Origin: Massariosphaeria phaeospora
Lineage: Eukaryota; Ascomycota; Dothideomycetes; Pleosporales
Length of the DNA: 64,000 nt
Assembly (NCBI GenBank): GCA_011032825.1
Contig: JAADJZ010000008.1
Location: 1,302,001-1,366,000, forward strand
Direction of reading: 5' to 3'
Numbering within the stretch: the first letter of the stretch is position 1; each line of letters begins with the position of its first letter. A program made the translations under genes and the position numbers. Of the stretch, positions 22,101 to 33,750 are shown piece after piece. The notes below the pieces were generated by a model. It had not been told where the DNA came from. It worked only from the letters and a program-made list of their open reading frames with translations, and made no database searches.

Positions 22101-23005
22101 TATCACTACGTTAGCCTCTGCCAAATCAAAATTAAGTCGAAGTGCCCTACCATGGTCTCCGCCAGGATTCCACCGCGGTTCGTCTCGTAGAAGCGCGGCT
22201 CCTGTAGAAACGATAAGCCTCGTGCGTCGAAGAAGAAATATGTCCCGTCTGGCGAGCGCCTGGTTTCCAGGCGAGGGTCGAGCTGCAACTGCGGTGCTGC
22301 TTCCCGCTGTATCATAAGACTAGCTGACCTCGCCTGGTATGGGTACAGACGGGTCTTGAGCCCTTCGTATGCTTCTTCTGCAGGACCTTCTGGAGACGGT
22401 GGTAAGACAGAATCAAGAAGTTCCTTAACTGCAACCCGGGTGTAACGGCTCTTTATCCGGTCTGGAGTAGGTGCTGGTGAGGGTAACTTGTTAAAAAGAT
22501 AATACAGACTGAAGTTCTCGGCCGTTGCCCATGGGTCGAAATAAGTGATGGCACTCTCTACATAGTCACCGTGCCAAGCCACTGGGGATATGTCGATCTT
22601 GTGCAGAAGGTGACGCAAATCCAATTTCAACTTCCTGCTATTAGGGTCAAGAAATCGGCGGCCCCAATCCACAGGCAAAACGTAAACTCGGACGATGCTG
22701 TGAAAGGGCTCGGCGGTAGTCTCGGAGCGATGTAGAAACATGCGGATCCAGCGCGCGTCGAGCAGTCTCATGATTTCAGCTTCATTGCCGATGATCAATT
22801 GCACTTCGCCAGGTAAGTCTGAGAACAGTTCGACCCAGTCCGGAAGCGGCGAGGTGCGAGGCGTAGTAATAGGTGAGTCGGTATTGAAATGCAGGCACCC
22901 GACAGCAACGTCGCGCGAGATATGCGGGTCACCATAGGCTAGGGGATGGGGAGATGATCTGGACGTCGATGGCGTGGAAACGGATGTTGCTGAGGATGAA
23001 GCCAT
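19169..23005 (-). CDS. SNF2-family DNA-dependent ATPase/helicase
   Basis: Two exons, 22151-23005 and 19169-22099, with a 51-bp intron that splits the Walker A region; about 1261 residues. The joined motif reads GGILAETMGLGKTIICLAVI, with Lys289 as the ATP-binding lysine. Later come RIIIDEGHSFSS (DEGH box, Asp near residue 529) and RRWVVSGTPAKN, then the C-terminal helicase half with KIIIFYDGD, ACGALGLNLNVASVV and QAIKRAHRIGQTREV. The order and Rad5/Rad16-like spacing indicate a nuclear chromatin or DNA-repair translocase. I do not see a RING finger, so it is probably not a ubiquitin ligase. The start at 23005 was preferred because the extra 59 codons upstream lack an ATG. The C-terminal tail is Lys-rich then Pro-rich (KKPRTAKKAAKNG). 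Confidence 0.92.
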
Positions 23006-23720
23006 GGGTGAAAGGGAGTAACAAGCTGTAAAAGGTGACTGTTGAGGCAAGAAATCTTGACGGCAATCGGGTTGTGTTGAACGACGGTGGTCGACGCTTG
23101 TAGCTGTGCTCGGCTGGCCTCGACTAGTCGCAGACGTTAGTGAATGCCCGCCCTGGCTCAGACCACTAAGAGCACTGCGCAAGCTGGATCATGCTGAAAA
23201 CGACAGCGTGGAAGCGGTGCAGCCAGAAAGGAAGATTGCCGATTGTTGACGGGGGTAGTTGGTGGCGAGGGTTGGCTGGTTACTGTTGACGGTTGACGGT
23301 TGACGGTTGACGGTTGACGGTTGACGGTTGACTGTTGAGGCAAGCCACCACGCCACGCCAAGCCGGAACGGAGCCTCTTTTCTACGCGTCCGACCGGTCG
23401 AAAAAGTCGAGACGACTGCGCGCTGGGGGGCCGCGTTACACGGTTTGAGTTGCACGACCGAGCACACGGCACACGGACGGCTGGCTGCTTTCTCCCTTCT
23501 TACACACACACGACATCCGCAGTCGCCCGCTTCTTCGCGCCGTTGTGCGTGTGCTCTGTCTTGCGGAGCAGCCCCAGCCCCCTACGTGCCCACCCAGGCT
23601 CGCCGCCGCCTCGGAATCCAGGGGTGCGAGGGCTGAGTGCGCCTTTTCCATCGATAGCTGCACTCGTCGTCAATGCTACGATAATTGCCACTGGGCCCGG
23701 AATCCTCGCTTCGAGACACT
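23006..23720. other. Divergent promoter region with heptamer array
   Basis: 715 bp between the divergent SNF2 gene (minus) and the membrane-protein gene (plus). It contains the heptamer tandem array listed separately. Open frames that cross it are translations of the array or of promoter DNA. Confidence 0.5.
23284..23337. repeat. Heptamer tandem repeat (ggttgac)n
   Basis: One tgttgac unit, six ggttgac units, then tgttgag follow each other without interruption. It lies about 280 bp upstream of the SNF2 start codon, in the shared promoter region. It is a simple microsatellite and does not match the fungal telomere unit TTAGGG. Confidence 0.9.
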
Positions 23721-25643
23721 ATGCCAATCCAACGCACCTTCTTCGGCCAGCCCGTGACGCTGCGGATGCCCCCGCGGCGCTTCCAGCTGCTTTTCGCCGT
23801 CGCGGCGCTCATAACAGCCTCCCTCGTCCTGCTCGGGCCTCCGTCCTCGACCGACCTGCCCACGTATGACTATCTGAGGGAAGCCGTCAAGAACCCACAT
23901 CTGCCCACCGTCGACGACCTCCCGAATGTCCCACGTCCATTCGGCCCGGCTACGCACAAGCCGCCTGTCCAGCCAAACAGCACGGCAGCCAGCTCGTACC
24001 GCGCCATCGAATGGCTGGGCGACTTCAAATGGCGCAACCCCTTCTCCTCGGCCCTCACCCTCGACGAGAACCGCGCCGTGCTTCCCCCACTGAAGGAGCG
24101 GCCCCCGATCTACACCTTCTACGACGTGAAGGGGAAGCAGGACAAGGCCCTGTCCGCGGCAGAGAACCGGCTCATATTGGCATGGCGGCGAGCTTGGTGG
24201 GCTCAAGGCTTCAAGCCGCAGGTGTTGTCTAGCGCCGAGGCTATGGAGCATCCCCAGTTCCGCATCGTGCAGCAGCTGAAGCTGGACGCGAAGACCGAGT
24301 CGGAGATGCTGAAATGGCTGGCCTGGAGCCATGTGAAGGGTGGCGTCTTGGCTAATTGGCTGGCGCTGCCCATGGCTCGATCAGATAACCCAATGCTCGC
24401 TTTCCTGCGCCGAAACGAGTATCCCACCCTGTCACGCATCGAAGGGCTCCAAAACGGCGTGTTCTTCGGAGACGCAACGGCCGTCGATGCCGCAATCAAG
24501 GAGGCTGTCCACAACCATCTCCTCAAAAATACCACTGCCAATGCCGACAAGATCGCCGAGCTGGGAAAGAAGGAAGGCGGAGTCATGGTCAATCTTCTCG
24601 GCTCCGCCAACATCGCCGTCGACAAGAAGGCCAACGGCATTGCGTACTACTCTACCGAGACAATTGTGAAGCTGTACAAGTCAGTCGCGGACAAGCTCGG
24701 CAACACGACCCAGGCAGAAGGCCTCGATACGCTCGCCAACCTCATCAACTCCCACGTCCACCTCACCTTTCAAGAGAACTACCCCGAGGGCGTCACCGTT
24801 GTCAAGCCCCTTCCGGAACACACCACGGCGCTGATGTACGAAGCGATTGACATCGCGCGGAACCTCACGCAATGTCCAGCGTCACCCCTCCCCAAATCCT
24901 GCCCGCCCAACCGCCAGAAATGCAAGCCCTGCGACTCCGCCAAAACAAAGAAACTCCAGCTGCTCCCCTCCTTCAAAACCTCGTCCTCGACCTACACCAT
25001 CGGCACAGTCCCGCACCCATACACGCTAAACTCGCTGCACTACACCCGCGACACTCTCGACGCCAACTTCCTCGTCCGCAACGCCGAGCACGATCTGTGG
25101 ATCAACGCTGCCACCAAGGACTTCCTCGGCGACAAGCACGGCCCCGAGTCGCGCCTCATGCATTTCAAAGAGCTCGTCGCTGCCGAGCAATCGCCCGCCA
25201 ACACGCTCTGGCTCACAGCCGAGCGCGTCACCCAAGCCGACCTCGACTGGGTCTTCGGCTTCGCGCTCCCGCAACACGCATCCGAGAACACCGCCGCATA
25301 CGGAAAATCGGAGCTCACCGTGTTCCCGCGCCCGCCGCTGCCGCCGCCGATCCCAGGCGTCGAAGTGCCCGAGGAGCGATGGATCAAGAACGAAGAAGAG
25401 CGGCTGAAGAAGGCACGCGAGGCGCTTCGGAGCAAGGAGCGCCGCATGCGCGAGGTTGTCGACGCGGTTGAGAAGTGGAGCTTAGCGGATACCGAGGCGT
25501 GGAAGTTCGCGCGGGCGTTTAGTGCGCGCCGGAGGGTCGAGCGCAAGAAGTGGGAGGTGGAAGAGGAGACGTTTGCGGGGAGTGAGAGAAAGGCGGGCGT
25601 GGGTGGTGGGGGCGGGCGGTGGACGGACAAGTTCCGGATATAG
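23721..25643 (+). CDS. Type II membrane protein, probably Golgi/secretory
   Basis: A 640-residue intronless protein starting at the ATG at 23721. A short basic cytosolic tail (PPRR) precedes one transmembrane helix near residues 22-40 (LLFAVAALITASLVLLG), leaving a large lumenal domain, the topology of Golgi glycosyltransferases and related enzymes. The domain contains RPPIYTFYDVKGKQD, LILAWRRAWWAQGFKP and VFFGDATAVDAAI, and several N-glycosylation sequons. A CPxS...CPPNRQKCKPC cluster lies near residues 388-410. The C-terminus is charged and probably helical (RWIKNEEERLKKAREALRSK). I recognise it only as a conserved fungal hypothetical family and see no DxD motif clear enough to call a transferase. 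It is divergent from the SNF2 gene. Confidence 0.85.
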   Translation: MPIQRTFFGQPVTLRMPPRRFQLLFAVAALITASLVLLGPPSSTDLPTYDYLREAVKNPHLPTVDDLPNVPRPFGPATHKPPVQPNSTAASSYRAIEWLGDFKWRNPFSSALTLDENRAVLPPLKERPPIYTFYDVKGKQDKALSAAENRLILAWRRAWWAQGFKPQVLSSAEAMEHPQFRIVQQLKLDAKTESEMLKWLAWSHVKGGVLANWLALPMARSDNPMLAFLRRNEYPTLSRIEGLQNGVFFGDATAVDAAIKEAVHNHLLKNTTANADKIAELGKKEGGVMVNLLGSANIAVDKKANGIAYYSTETIVKLYKSVADKLGNTTQAEGLDTLANLINSHVHLTFQENYPEGVTVVKPLPEHTTALMYEAIDIARNLTQCPASPLPKSCPPNRQKCKPCDSAKTKKLQLLPSFKTSSSTYTIGTVPHPYTLNSLHYTRDTLDANFLVRNAEHDLWINAATKDFLGDKHGPESRLMHFKELVAAEQSPANTLWLTAERVTQADLDWVFGFALPQHASENTAAYGKSELTVFPRPPLPPPIPGVEVPEERWIKNEEERLKKAREALRSKERRMREVVDAVEKWSLADTEAWKFARAFSARRRVERKKWEVEEETFAGSERKAGVGGGGGRWTDKFRI

Positions 25644-25954
25644 AGTAATGAGTAATTGGAGAGGAGGCGGTATGAATGGGTCGGGTTTGGGGACTGGTGT
25701 TTTTCGTGCGTCTTGCATTGCTTGGTGTTCTGGGGGGGTCGGTCTCAGTCAGTACATATCACGCTTAGCTGGTTGGTCGGTCGGTTAGCTTGATTCGGCT
25801 GTGTATATCTGCTTGACGGACGATATGGGGATATGCGGCGCCATGTCGAGCTCCGAGAACACGGATTAGCTAATACGTATTTATCGACCTATCTTAATTT
25901 GGACTTGCGCTGCGTCCTGCTAACTGTACATGCACACACGCACACACATACATA

Positions 25955-26218
25955 TCAATCCGCACTTCGACTTTTTCTCTCCTCCTCCAGCCTCTGCGCC
26001 GCCCGCGCGCACGCGGGACATTCTCCGCAGATACGGTACGCTGTGTAGGCCTGTACGCCGGGGCAGAGATTGTCGGTGCAGAGAGGAGGGTTAGTGTTTG
26101 TGTTGGGAGATTGGGAGGTGTTGATGTGGGGACGTTTAGAGGCGCAGGGCTCGAGGGGCTGGCCGGTGGGCGGGTGGTGGCGGCAGGAGAGGTAGAGGGC
26201 GTGGGGGAGGAGACACAT
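25955..26218 (-). CDS. Small Cys/His-rich protein
   Basis: An 87-residue frame from the ATG at 26218. The N-terminus (MCLLPHALYLSCRHHPP) and C-terminus (YRICGECPACARAAQRLEEE) carry clustered Cys and His, with more cysteines between (EPCAS, LCTDNLCPG). Small proteins with this CxxCxxC pattern and charged tail are frequent in fungal genomes and may bind zinc; their role is unknown to me. There is no signal peptide. The long polypyrimidine-like leader upstream gives no further start. It is short, so expression data would decide. Confidence 0.55.
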   Translation of the reverse strand: MCLLPHALYLSCRHHPPTGQPLEPCASKRPHINTSQSPNTNTNPPLCTDNLCPGVQAYTAYRICGECPACARAAQRLEEERKSRSAD

Positions 26219-26707
26219 TGTTGGGGAGCGGGATAGGGTAGAAGGTGTAGAGGGGGTGGGTGGTAAAGGGGGAGTAAAGTGGGGGGCTGGCTGGTTGGGG
26301 ATGTAGTATGGTATGGTAAGGGTATATATAGAGGAGATATATAGAGAAGGGAGAGGGGAGACACACAACACTAAACCCGAGTATACTACCAGCCACCGTG
26401 AACACCGGCAAAGTGAAGTAACCATTCAACTATCTGTCTATCTATTTGACCACTCCCCCCTCATACAGACACTCGCGTACACTTCGACGTCGCATTCGCA
26501 GGCGTACGTGCTGGATTCAGTCAGTGCTATCGGTAAATTGAGTGAAGACGCAGGAAATTGATCACCTAGCCAAACAAAACTATAAATAAACAAACACCTT
26601 TCTTCTAGTCCCCTAATTAGATAGAGTGGCAACGATGGACATCGCAATCCGTGACCCTCACCTCTTACCCAACCCTTTTCCAACCCCTATACAACCTTCC
26701 CCTTCCC
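26219..26707. other. Intergenic, simple-sequence rich
   Basis: About 490 bp with purine-rich runs (gagaagggagaggggagac near 26343) and CT-rich DNA approaching the 3' end of the histidine kinase gene. No gene or RNA is supported. Confidence 0.5.
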
Positions 26708-29700
26708 CTACCCCACCCTACCCACTAGCCCCGCCATCTTCACCCACAGCTCCCTAACTCGGAACGGCTTCGTAATGGCATCGTCCATGCCGGCATCCAC
26801 CGCGCTCTTCATCTGCTCGCTGCGCGCATTCGCACTAACCGCTAGAATCGGCAAGCGCAGTGTCGGCTGTGCCTCGGACGCCGAAGGCCGGCGGGCTCGA
26901 GAGTCGGCTTGTGGGCTAGCAGGCGCCGCGAGCAGGCCTTGTTGCTCGTAGTCGCGGATGAGGCGCGCGCACGACAGGCCGTTCATGATGGGCATTTCGA
27001 TGTCGAGGAGGATGATGTCGAGGTGAGGTTTTGTAGGGTTAGTGGAAGATCTGGGTTTGGCTGTCGTTCGGGGATCATATGTAGCGGTGTCGGTGTCGGT
27101 GTCGTCTTCGTTCGAGGTATGTCCCTGCCAGTAGATGCTGCCGCGCAGCCACTCCAGCGCTTCGACGCCGTTTCCCGCCACATGGACAACACAGCCTAAT
27201 TTTTCCAGCTGCCGAGCGAGCACCTTCTGGTTGATGATGTTGTCTTCGACGATGAGGATGTTGAGGCGGGCTTCCTTCATTGCTTCTTCAATGGAGTCTA
27301 GGGGCGGACGGAGGAAGCTGCCTGTAAGGTGGGCAGGAGCCTGGGCTATGCGCGTTGCGACGAAGAAGGCAAATGTGGAGCCGACATTGGCGTTGGAGTG
27401 GACGCCGATCGAGCCGCCTTGTAGTGCGGCGAGAGATTTGGAAATGAAGAGGCCGAGGCCGGACCCGCCGTACTTTATGTGGGTTCCTGATGAGCTTTGT
27501 TAGCGTCAACTCGAAGCACAAGAAGCCGGGATGGAGGTGAATTCAGGCAACAAAGGTGTAGTAAGTAGTCATGGATGTAACGCACGAGGTGTGGTTTGGG
27601 AGAACCTAGCAAAGAGCTTCTTCTGCTCTGCGAGGGACATGCCGCAGCCCGTATCTTGCACTGTTAGCCAGAGGAAAGCTTTTTTCCCCTCTCCCCATTC
27701 TGGGAGATCAATGGTCTTTGTCGAGTCCTCCGCCGTTGTATCGGAGGAAGTGAACGTTACGGAGTTCCAGGAACGAGGCAGGCGCTCTCGCGAGCCCCCA
27801 ACAGTGACAGTAATTCGTCGTGTTGGCCTGTCTTTGGTGAATTTGATGGCGTTCGTTCTGTCGGTGCATTAGCATTAACACGCCATGAGCTGGGAAGACA
27901 GCACGCACACGAGATTGAGCAAGACTTGCACGAGCCTAGACGGATCCAGCATAACCCACTCGAAGCCTCTGAGCGAATCGTCTTCTTTAAATTCGAGCGA
28001 AATTTTTAACCCATTGCACTCCAGATCAAACATTCTCAGTACCTCGGACACGACATTAGCAGGCTGCACCCGTATCGGTGTGATCAATAGCAGATTGGAG
28101 TCGAGTTTCGACAGTATCAGTACATCGTCTATGATCCGTTTCTGGTGCAGCGAACAGGATACGATGGTGCCAAGGGATTCGATACAGACATCGATTTCTT
28201 TGGCTGCTGCGTCGAGCGCTGGATGCATGGCTGTATATTGGTGCAAGGAGAGCTGGCGTAACGTTGCTATAACTGAGTCTGCACATTGCACGACAGCTGA
28301 GAGTGGATTCCGAAGCTCGTGACTGGTCTTCATCTGTCAGATCGGATTGAACATAACGAGTTGCTTGTGGATTCGTACCATATCGATGAAGTCTTCTTTC
28401 TGTCGTTTAGACTCCAACGCTTCTTCCACTCTCCGGCGCTGTACACTCTCCGCCCACTTGAAACGAGAGATATCAAAGAGCGTACCCATGATGCCTACAA
28501 AGCGTCAGCCGTTATCAAGAATCCGCTTGTTAAACTTACTGATGGTATTGCCTTCATCATCCAGCTCAGGACAGCTTGAGCCCTCAACCCAAATCTCGGA
28601 ACAGAAGCCTTCCTGATCGGTCCAGGTCTTCTTCAGTCTGAACTGCAGGTGCTTCACCTTGTTTCTCTCCGCTGGACCAAACCATTCCTGTTCCCAGCTC
28701 TCTATGTCCTTCTGAGACACAATATGGCTCCACTGTGGCGGTTTAGAGCCCCCGCGGGGATGCCCTGTCAATTCATAAAATTGGTTGTTCACGTAATTTA
28801 TGCCTGTGATAAGTGAGCTTAAGGCCCGTAGACAGGTCTGAACGTACCTTTGTGTGGGGTGTAAATGTAGATCGCTATTGGAGCAAGCTCGGTAAACCTA
28901 GCGAACCTCAGCTCCGACAGCCGTACCTGTTCCAATGCCTCGAGGCGCGACACAGCGGCTTTTTCGGATTGCTTTTGCGCACTGATGTCGATTATGTTTC
29001 CAGCAATGCGAATGAGCTTCCCGTCCTCGTCGAAGACCGGTACGCATGCAGAGAGAACCCACCCTACAACATCTGTGGAGTCCTCGCGTGGTTTCCATCG
29101 CATCTCAAACGTTACTGGACTTCCTTGAGCAAGTGTGTTCCACGCAGACATTACGAGCGCTAGGTCTTCGGGATGTATAATATCCATGAAGGAGAACTGG
29201 TCTGCCAGGCCTTCCGGGCCTTCCGGGTGCGAACTGTGAGCGATGAGCGTCCATGCTATTCAATCTCGGGAGGTCCTCGAATACCTGAGCCTATACCAGG
29301 CTTTATTTGCGCTGATAAGTCTGCCGGAAGGGTCGAACTCGAATACTCCGACGTCGCTCATTTCCATCATAGTGCGAATACTCTGGAGCTGAGCGATCGC
29401 ATCTGTTCCCCCGAACTGTGGCTGTTGACCAGGCGCTTTGGGTTTTGACGCTGATTGCTTTCTAAGATCAATATTAGCAATACTGTTCGTAAAGACCTGT
29501 TGTGGGTTTCATGCTCTTCGCCATGGGCTTCGTGATCCTGCTCGACCCTGACAGCTTTCCAACTACGCTCCTTTCCCGCAAGCTCTGCAGTCCAGATATA
29601 ACCACCCAGATCATGTGTCCGGTCGAATGGTCCCACGGCCTGTGCCCACGACCGGAAAAGCAAGGCATTGCGGCCTTTGGCTAGGACAACGGCGCCGAAG

Positions 29701-29837
29701 TCTCGAGACCGGAAAGCTGCGTTAGAGAACAGGATCTCGAATGGGATCTGCTCTGATCCAACCCTTATGACAAAGAGCGGCGCCAGGTCCGACTCCAAAG
29801 CGTCGAGGTCAAGCGTTGGTTCACGGCCGGTTGACAT
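26708..29837 (-). CDS. PAS-domain hybrid histidine kinase
   Basis: Eight exons on the minus strand: 29497-29837, 29285-29461, 28848-29233, 28540-28803, 28379-28494, 27909-28333, 27586-27857 and 26708-27486. They sum to 2760 nt, in frame, 919 residues. The N-terminal half holds PAS-type sensor domains (MSDVGVFEFDPSGRLISANK; HPEDL, GNIIDISAQ; NNQFYELTGHP). The kinase core follows: H-box TSHELRNPLSAV with phospho-acceptor His433, N-box VLLNLVTNAIKFT, G1 QDTGCGM and G2 GGSGLGLFISKS. The C-terminal receiver has LNILIVEDN and phospho-acceptor Asp822 in ILLDIEMPIMNG. It would autophosphorylate and relay to a separate Hpt protein, usually feeding the HOG/Skn7 pathways. The first intron is only 35 bp with a weak GTCTTT donor; the other junctions are ordinary. 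Confidence 0.93.
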
Positions 29838-30286
29838 GTTGTGGCATCAATGCGTCAGGCCACACGTCTGACGAGGATAGGCAGTTTGCGTCGCGGAAAA
29901 AAGGTTTAAGGTGGATCTCGTAAGTCGACAAGTCCATGGAAGTGAGCTCGCTGCTCAAAGCGTGTGATCCGGTTCGACACTCCGGGGGTAATCGTGGTCG
30001 TTCGCAACCGGCGCGTCGGATGCAACTCCGAGAGTCTGCGAGGGCGATGCGGCGCGCGGCGTTGTGGACGTCCCGAGGTCGTAATCAATGCCTACCTAGC
30101 TTCGGTGGATGAGAGAGAGCGAGAGAGACAGCTGCTCAAAACCCCGCGGCGGGAAGGCGTTATGCACGTGACTGCAGAGGTGTGTCCGCCGTGACGTGCA
30201 AGTAGGCAAGCAGGCAAGCGCGAGGCAGTTGCGCGTTGCGATACAGCTCGCACCTACCTCTTGCGAGATACCCTTATCTAATACTA

Positions 30287-30313
30287 CTCACCACTCACCA
30301 CTCACCACTCACC
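30287..30313. repeat. Heptamer tandem repeat (cactcac)
   Basis: About four consecutive actcacc units occur in the DNA upstream of the histidine kinase start. It is simple sequence with no visible function. Confidence 0.8.
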
Positions 30314-33300
30314 TCGACGCCACTGTTAATAAACTCTCCGCTGCTCATGTGCTAATTCCAACGTCGCCCTTCACGCCAAAACAACAGCCCAAGGCTGGGT
30401 TGCACACACTTCACGCAACAGACCGCGCTCGTCAAGTATGATGCATGTAACAGAGAGAAAAGCAATCGAATTCTCGCCCCTAACCTCTTGAAATCCATCT
30501 AAAAATTGGAAAAGCCTGGGGTATAATGCTGGTTGTCGCTATGAGCGAACATGTATCCTCTTCTACCCATTCCCGTTCCCGTTCCTGTTCCGTTGACTCC
30601 GTTCCCAATGCTGTAGATCGATTCTGCGCTCTTGATACTCCACTAGATATGGCGCCTCTGGCCGCCGTCGTTCCTGGGGTTGGAAATGCTGCGTTGGATT
30701 TGAAGTAGAACTGAATAGATTGCCGGGTGGACTGGTGCCTTGGAGAGAATGCGTTTTGTCGAAGGAGATTGTGGGTGCCCGGGGCACTCTGGTCTCGACT
30801 CGCTGCCCTCGCTGAAGATATTCTCGACGCTGCCCGAGCGTATGTTTAGCGAGCGTCGCCGTCGTTTTGCGATCCTAGCGTGTATCCACACCTCCAGTTG
30901 CGTAATGGTCGCATCGTGCCGTACCGCGTAGTGCGAAGTGATCGAAATGCTCAGTCCAGCCCATTCCTCGAAGTGCAATACCCCAATCCCCAATCTCCAA
31001 TCCATCAGAGCCAGTAGAGTTTTGCCTTTCAAATTCAGATATTACTCCCCCAAACTCAAGAACTTTCCAACCCTTACTTCTTCTTTCCCTACTTCGACAC
31101 CTTCTTCCATAGGCATGAATCGCACATTCCCTGACTCCTGCTCGAAACCCTGTGCTCCGTAGTTGGACACGGATTCCCAAGCCTCATTGCCTCGGATTCC
31201 TCGCATATTCGGAGCAATCTTTCCTTCGACGGGCCGTGGCCGGGCTGCGGCTGCGGAACCCAGTGGTTGCAGACGTGTAGTGTGTACAGTATGTAGCACA
31301 TCGCTGTCGCTGTGGTATACTGGAGGATGGGTAGTGGGGACAGGCGTTGACGACGGTGAAGTGGGGGTGAGAAGTCGGCGAGCTGAATCTAGATTTTGTC
31401 GCAAAGTGTTCGGTTGAGGGGACTACGGCCTGGGGCGGGCCGCGTCTAGATATAAAGGCGAAAATTCTGCGTGGTACGTTGGCGTCGCAATGGTTGTAAG
31501 GCTGTCGGCAAGTCCCGAGGCCGGGCACGAAACAGATCCGAAAGGGATGAGGCTCGTGGGCCAGGATCAGGTTGGTAGACGGTTGTTTGCGCCTTGCCGT
31601 AAGCAGACAATCGTGCGTAGAGCTTGGGTTGTTCTATGGATACGAGGTGTTGGTGGGATGCGATTCTCTCATCAAACAACGGGGCGCGGTTGGTTGCTGG
31701 CTAGAAACTGGGGGGGACGGGAGTCGTTGGTGCGTGTGCGTCCTAACATCTATGCTACCAGCGCTGCCTTGCCCGTTTCCCGGATGGGGTGGGGTCGTGC
31801 GACAACAACACCGTGTAGCGACAGATCGATGATGTCTCCGGAGAAAAGGGATAATGAACCAACAGCTCGGGAGAGTTGTAGCGGAGTCGAGGAAAAGGAG
31901 GGCCTCTTGTTTGCGACGAAGAAGAATTTTTAAGATTGCATTTTGAAAAAGCAAAGGCAGCAACGCTGGCTCGGGAACGCGGGTCCAACGTTACACAGGG
32001 CCACATCGGCAAGGGCGACCAAAAAGAAGGAAATCCGAGGTTGAGGAGAAAAACGCCCACCAGAAGCCTCCATCCAGACAGACTGGAGTCTATGACGCGA
32101 AGGCATATCCGGGCCAGCGCGCCGCTTGAATTGGAATTGAGCCAACCTTCAGGCAGGGACATGGCCGTGTCTCTGCGCCTGCTGCTGCGGCAGCATCGTG
32201 AACAACCATCGCAGGGTGTACTTCCCTCCGCCCACAGGCTTCGAGGAGTTGGAAAGATGTTAGGACAACAAGATGAACGAGCTTGGACGGATATATGTAA
32301 GTGCGTCGGGGCGACTGCGAAAATAGGTGTCGGAACATGATTCATGCACCAATGGCAGGGATGTTGGCCGTTCGAGCTGGCGTTAGACTGGCATCGGACG
32401 GATGAGGCGGACAATCCTGCATGGGCATCTCCCGAGTCGAGCCAACCTGCATGATCTCATCATAACTTTGGCTGCAGCCCACGGGTACGCATCCGCCATG
32501 AGCAAGAAGCCTTTCCGCCAAGAGCATGATTTGCGGCCCTCCGTCGGCTTTTCCACGAGACAACACTGACTCGAGGGACACAGAGCTCTTTCTCTGGGCA
32601 TACCGAGTTCCCATACAAAAAGCACCGTCTGCTCCGGACATGGGCGGAGCAGACGGTTGCTTTTCAGCTTCAAGAGGGGGCGGATGCAGCTGTGTCTCCA
32701 ATGGCACTTGGTGAGATCTCTTATCATCTGGGCTTCTGCAGGGCGAGTGCAGGCTAATGAACGACTCAAACATGTAACCTTCGTTTAGGCCGAAGGAGCG
32801 AAGCGACAGTCCTGGCTGTTGGAGGAAGTTTGAGCACTTGGTCTATGCTTTTGTGCAGAAACGGTCTACTCGCTGCATCTCTAACTACTTCGAGCCACTT
32901 AGCCATTGCTCTAAGCTTTATACGCACTAGCTCCTGTGATTACCTAAGTACGCGCACAACAAAGACTGCCCACAGCGCCAACTCCTCTTAATCACGCAGG
33001 TTTCCGCTCGATGCAATACTGCACAGTTGTATTGACACAGCAAGCTTCCAGAATTCGGAAATACAACACTACCCGCCTTCGAGCATTCGCGATGCACCTT
33101 TTGACGCCGCCTGCGACAGGCATGAGTGATTCGCGCACTTCCGAGACGCTCGAAACGGAAAGCGCATATTCTCAACAGTCGTGGATGTTGGGTTGCAGAA
33201 GAGGAACGACTATGGAGAGGAACAGTGTCGGCTTGAGAGAAACCAGGAGTTTTGGCCATTGGGGATAGATGCACCCGAGAGCCGCGAGGCAGAGGATGTC

Positions 33301-33537
33301 TACCAGGTGGCAATAAGGTTTCCTTTGTCCTTGGGTAAAACGCGATAGTTGTTACGTGGCTAAGACGGATAGATAGGTAGTTAGATAGGTAGGGTGTTCG
33401 GGATGTATCTTGTTTTTTCTTCACAAAAGGCGGTCCATGGGATTATGTTAGAATTGTCTATTACTTGGGGATCAAATGGAACTACGGGATGACTTTGGCG
33501 GTAAAGGCCAATCATCATGGTGATGCAACTAATGTTG

Positions 33538-33640
33538 CGACTCGGACAAAGAGATATCGACTCGGACAAAGAGATATCGACTCGGACAAAGAGATGTTTG
33601 CAACTTAGACAAAGAGATATTTGCGACTTAGACAAATGCA
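33538..33640. repeat. 20-bp tandem repeat, five units
   Basis: Three near-identical copies of cgactcggacaaagagatat are followed by two diverged copies (gcaacttagacaaagagata, gcgacttagacaaatgcagc). The array lies about 110 bp beyond the 3' end of the trypsin-like protease gene. The graded divergence suggests expansion from one side. Confidence 0.9.
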
Positions 33641-33750
33641 GCATCTCCTCTAGATACTGCTAAAATCTTCTGTAGTAAGGTTTACCTATACCAACCGGCC
33701 TAACCGGCGGATGGCGACAGACCGCTCGGGTCGGTCTGAACTAACCGACT

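Larger units (their letters stand above)
29838..33750. other. 3.9-kb region with no supported gene
   Basis: Base composition is like the coding neighbourhood, yet every long frame (for example 31755-32414 minus, 31936-32340 plus, 32342-32773 minus, 32927-33424 minus) overlaps others, is Ser/Arg/Cys-rich and resembles no family. I found no chain of GT-AG exons. The first 300 bp are the promoter side of the histidine kinase gene. A small cactcac array lies at 30287-30313 and a 20-bp tandem repeat at 33538-33640. An unannotated lineage-specific gene or long non-coding RNA cannot be excluded. Confidence 0.45.

Noticed and set aside
23284..23337. Possible interstitial telomere repeat
   Set aside because: The unit is ggttgac, not TTAGGG or a close variant, and it lies inside a promoter region.
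29960..30000. tRNA-like B-box (ggttcgacactcc)
   Set aside because: No matching A box, anticodon stem or acceptor stem could be drawn on either strand.
31755..32414. 219-codon minus-strand frame
   Set aside because: Ser/Cys/Arg-rich, overlapped by other frames, no motif, no intron signals; probably chance.
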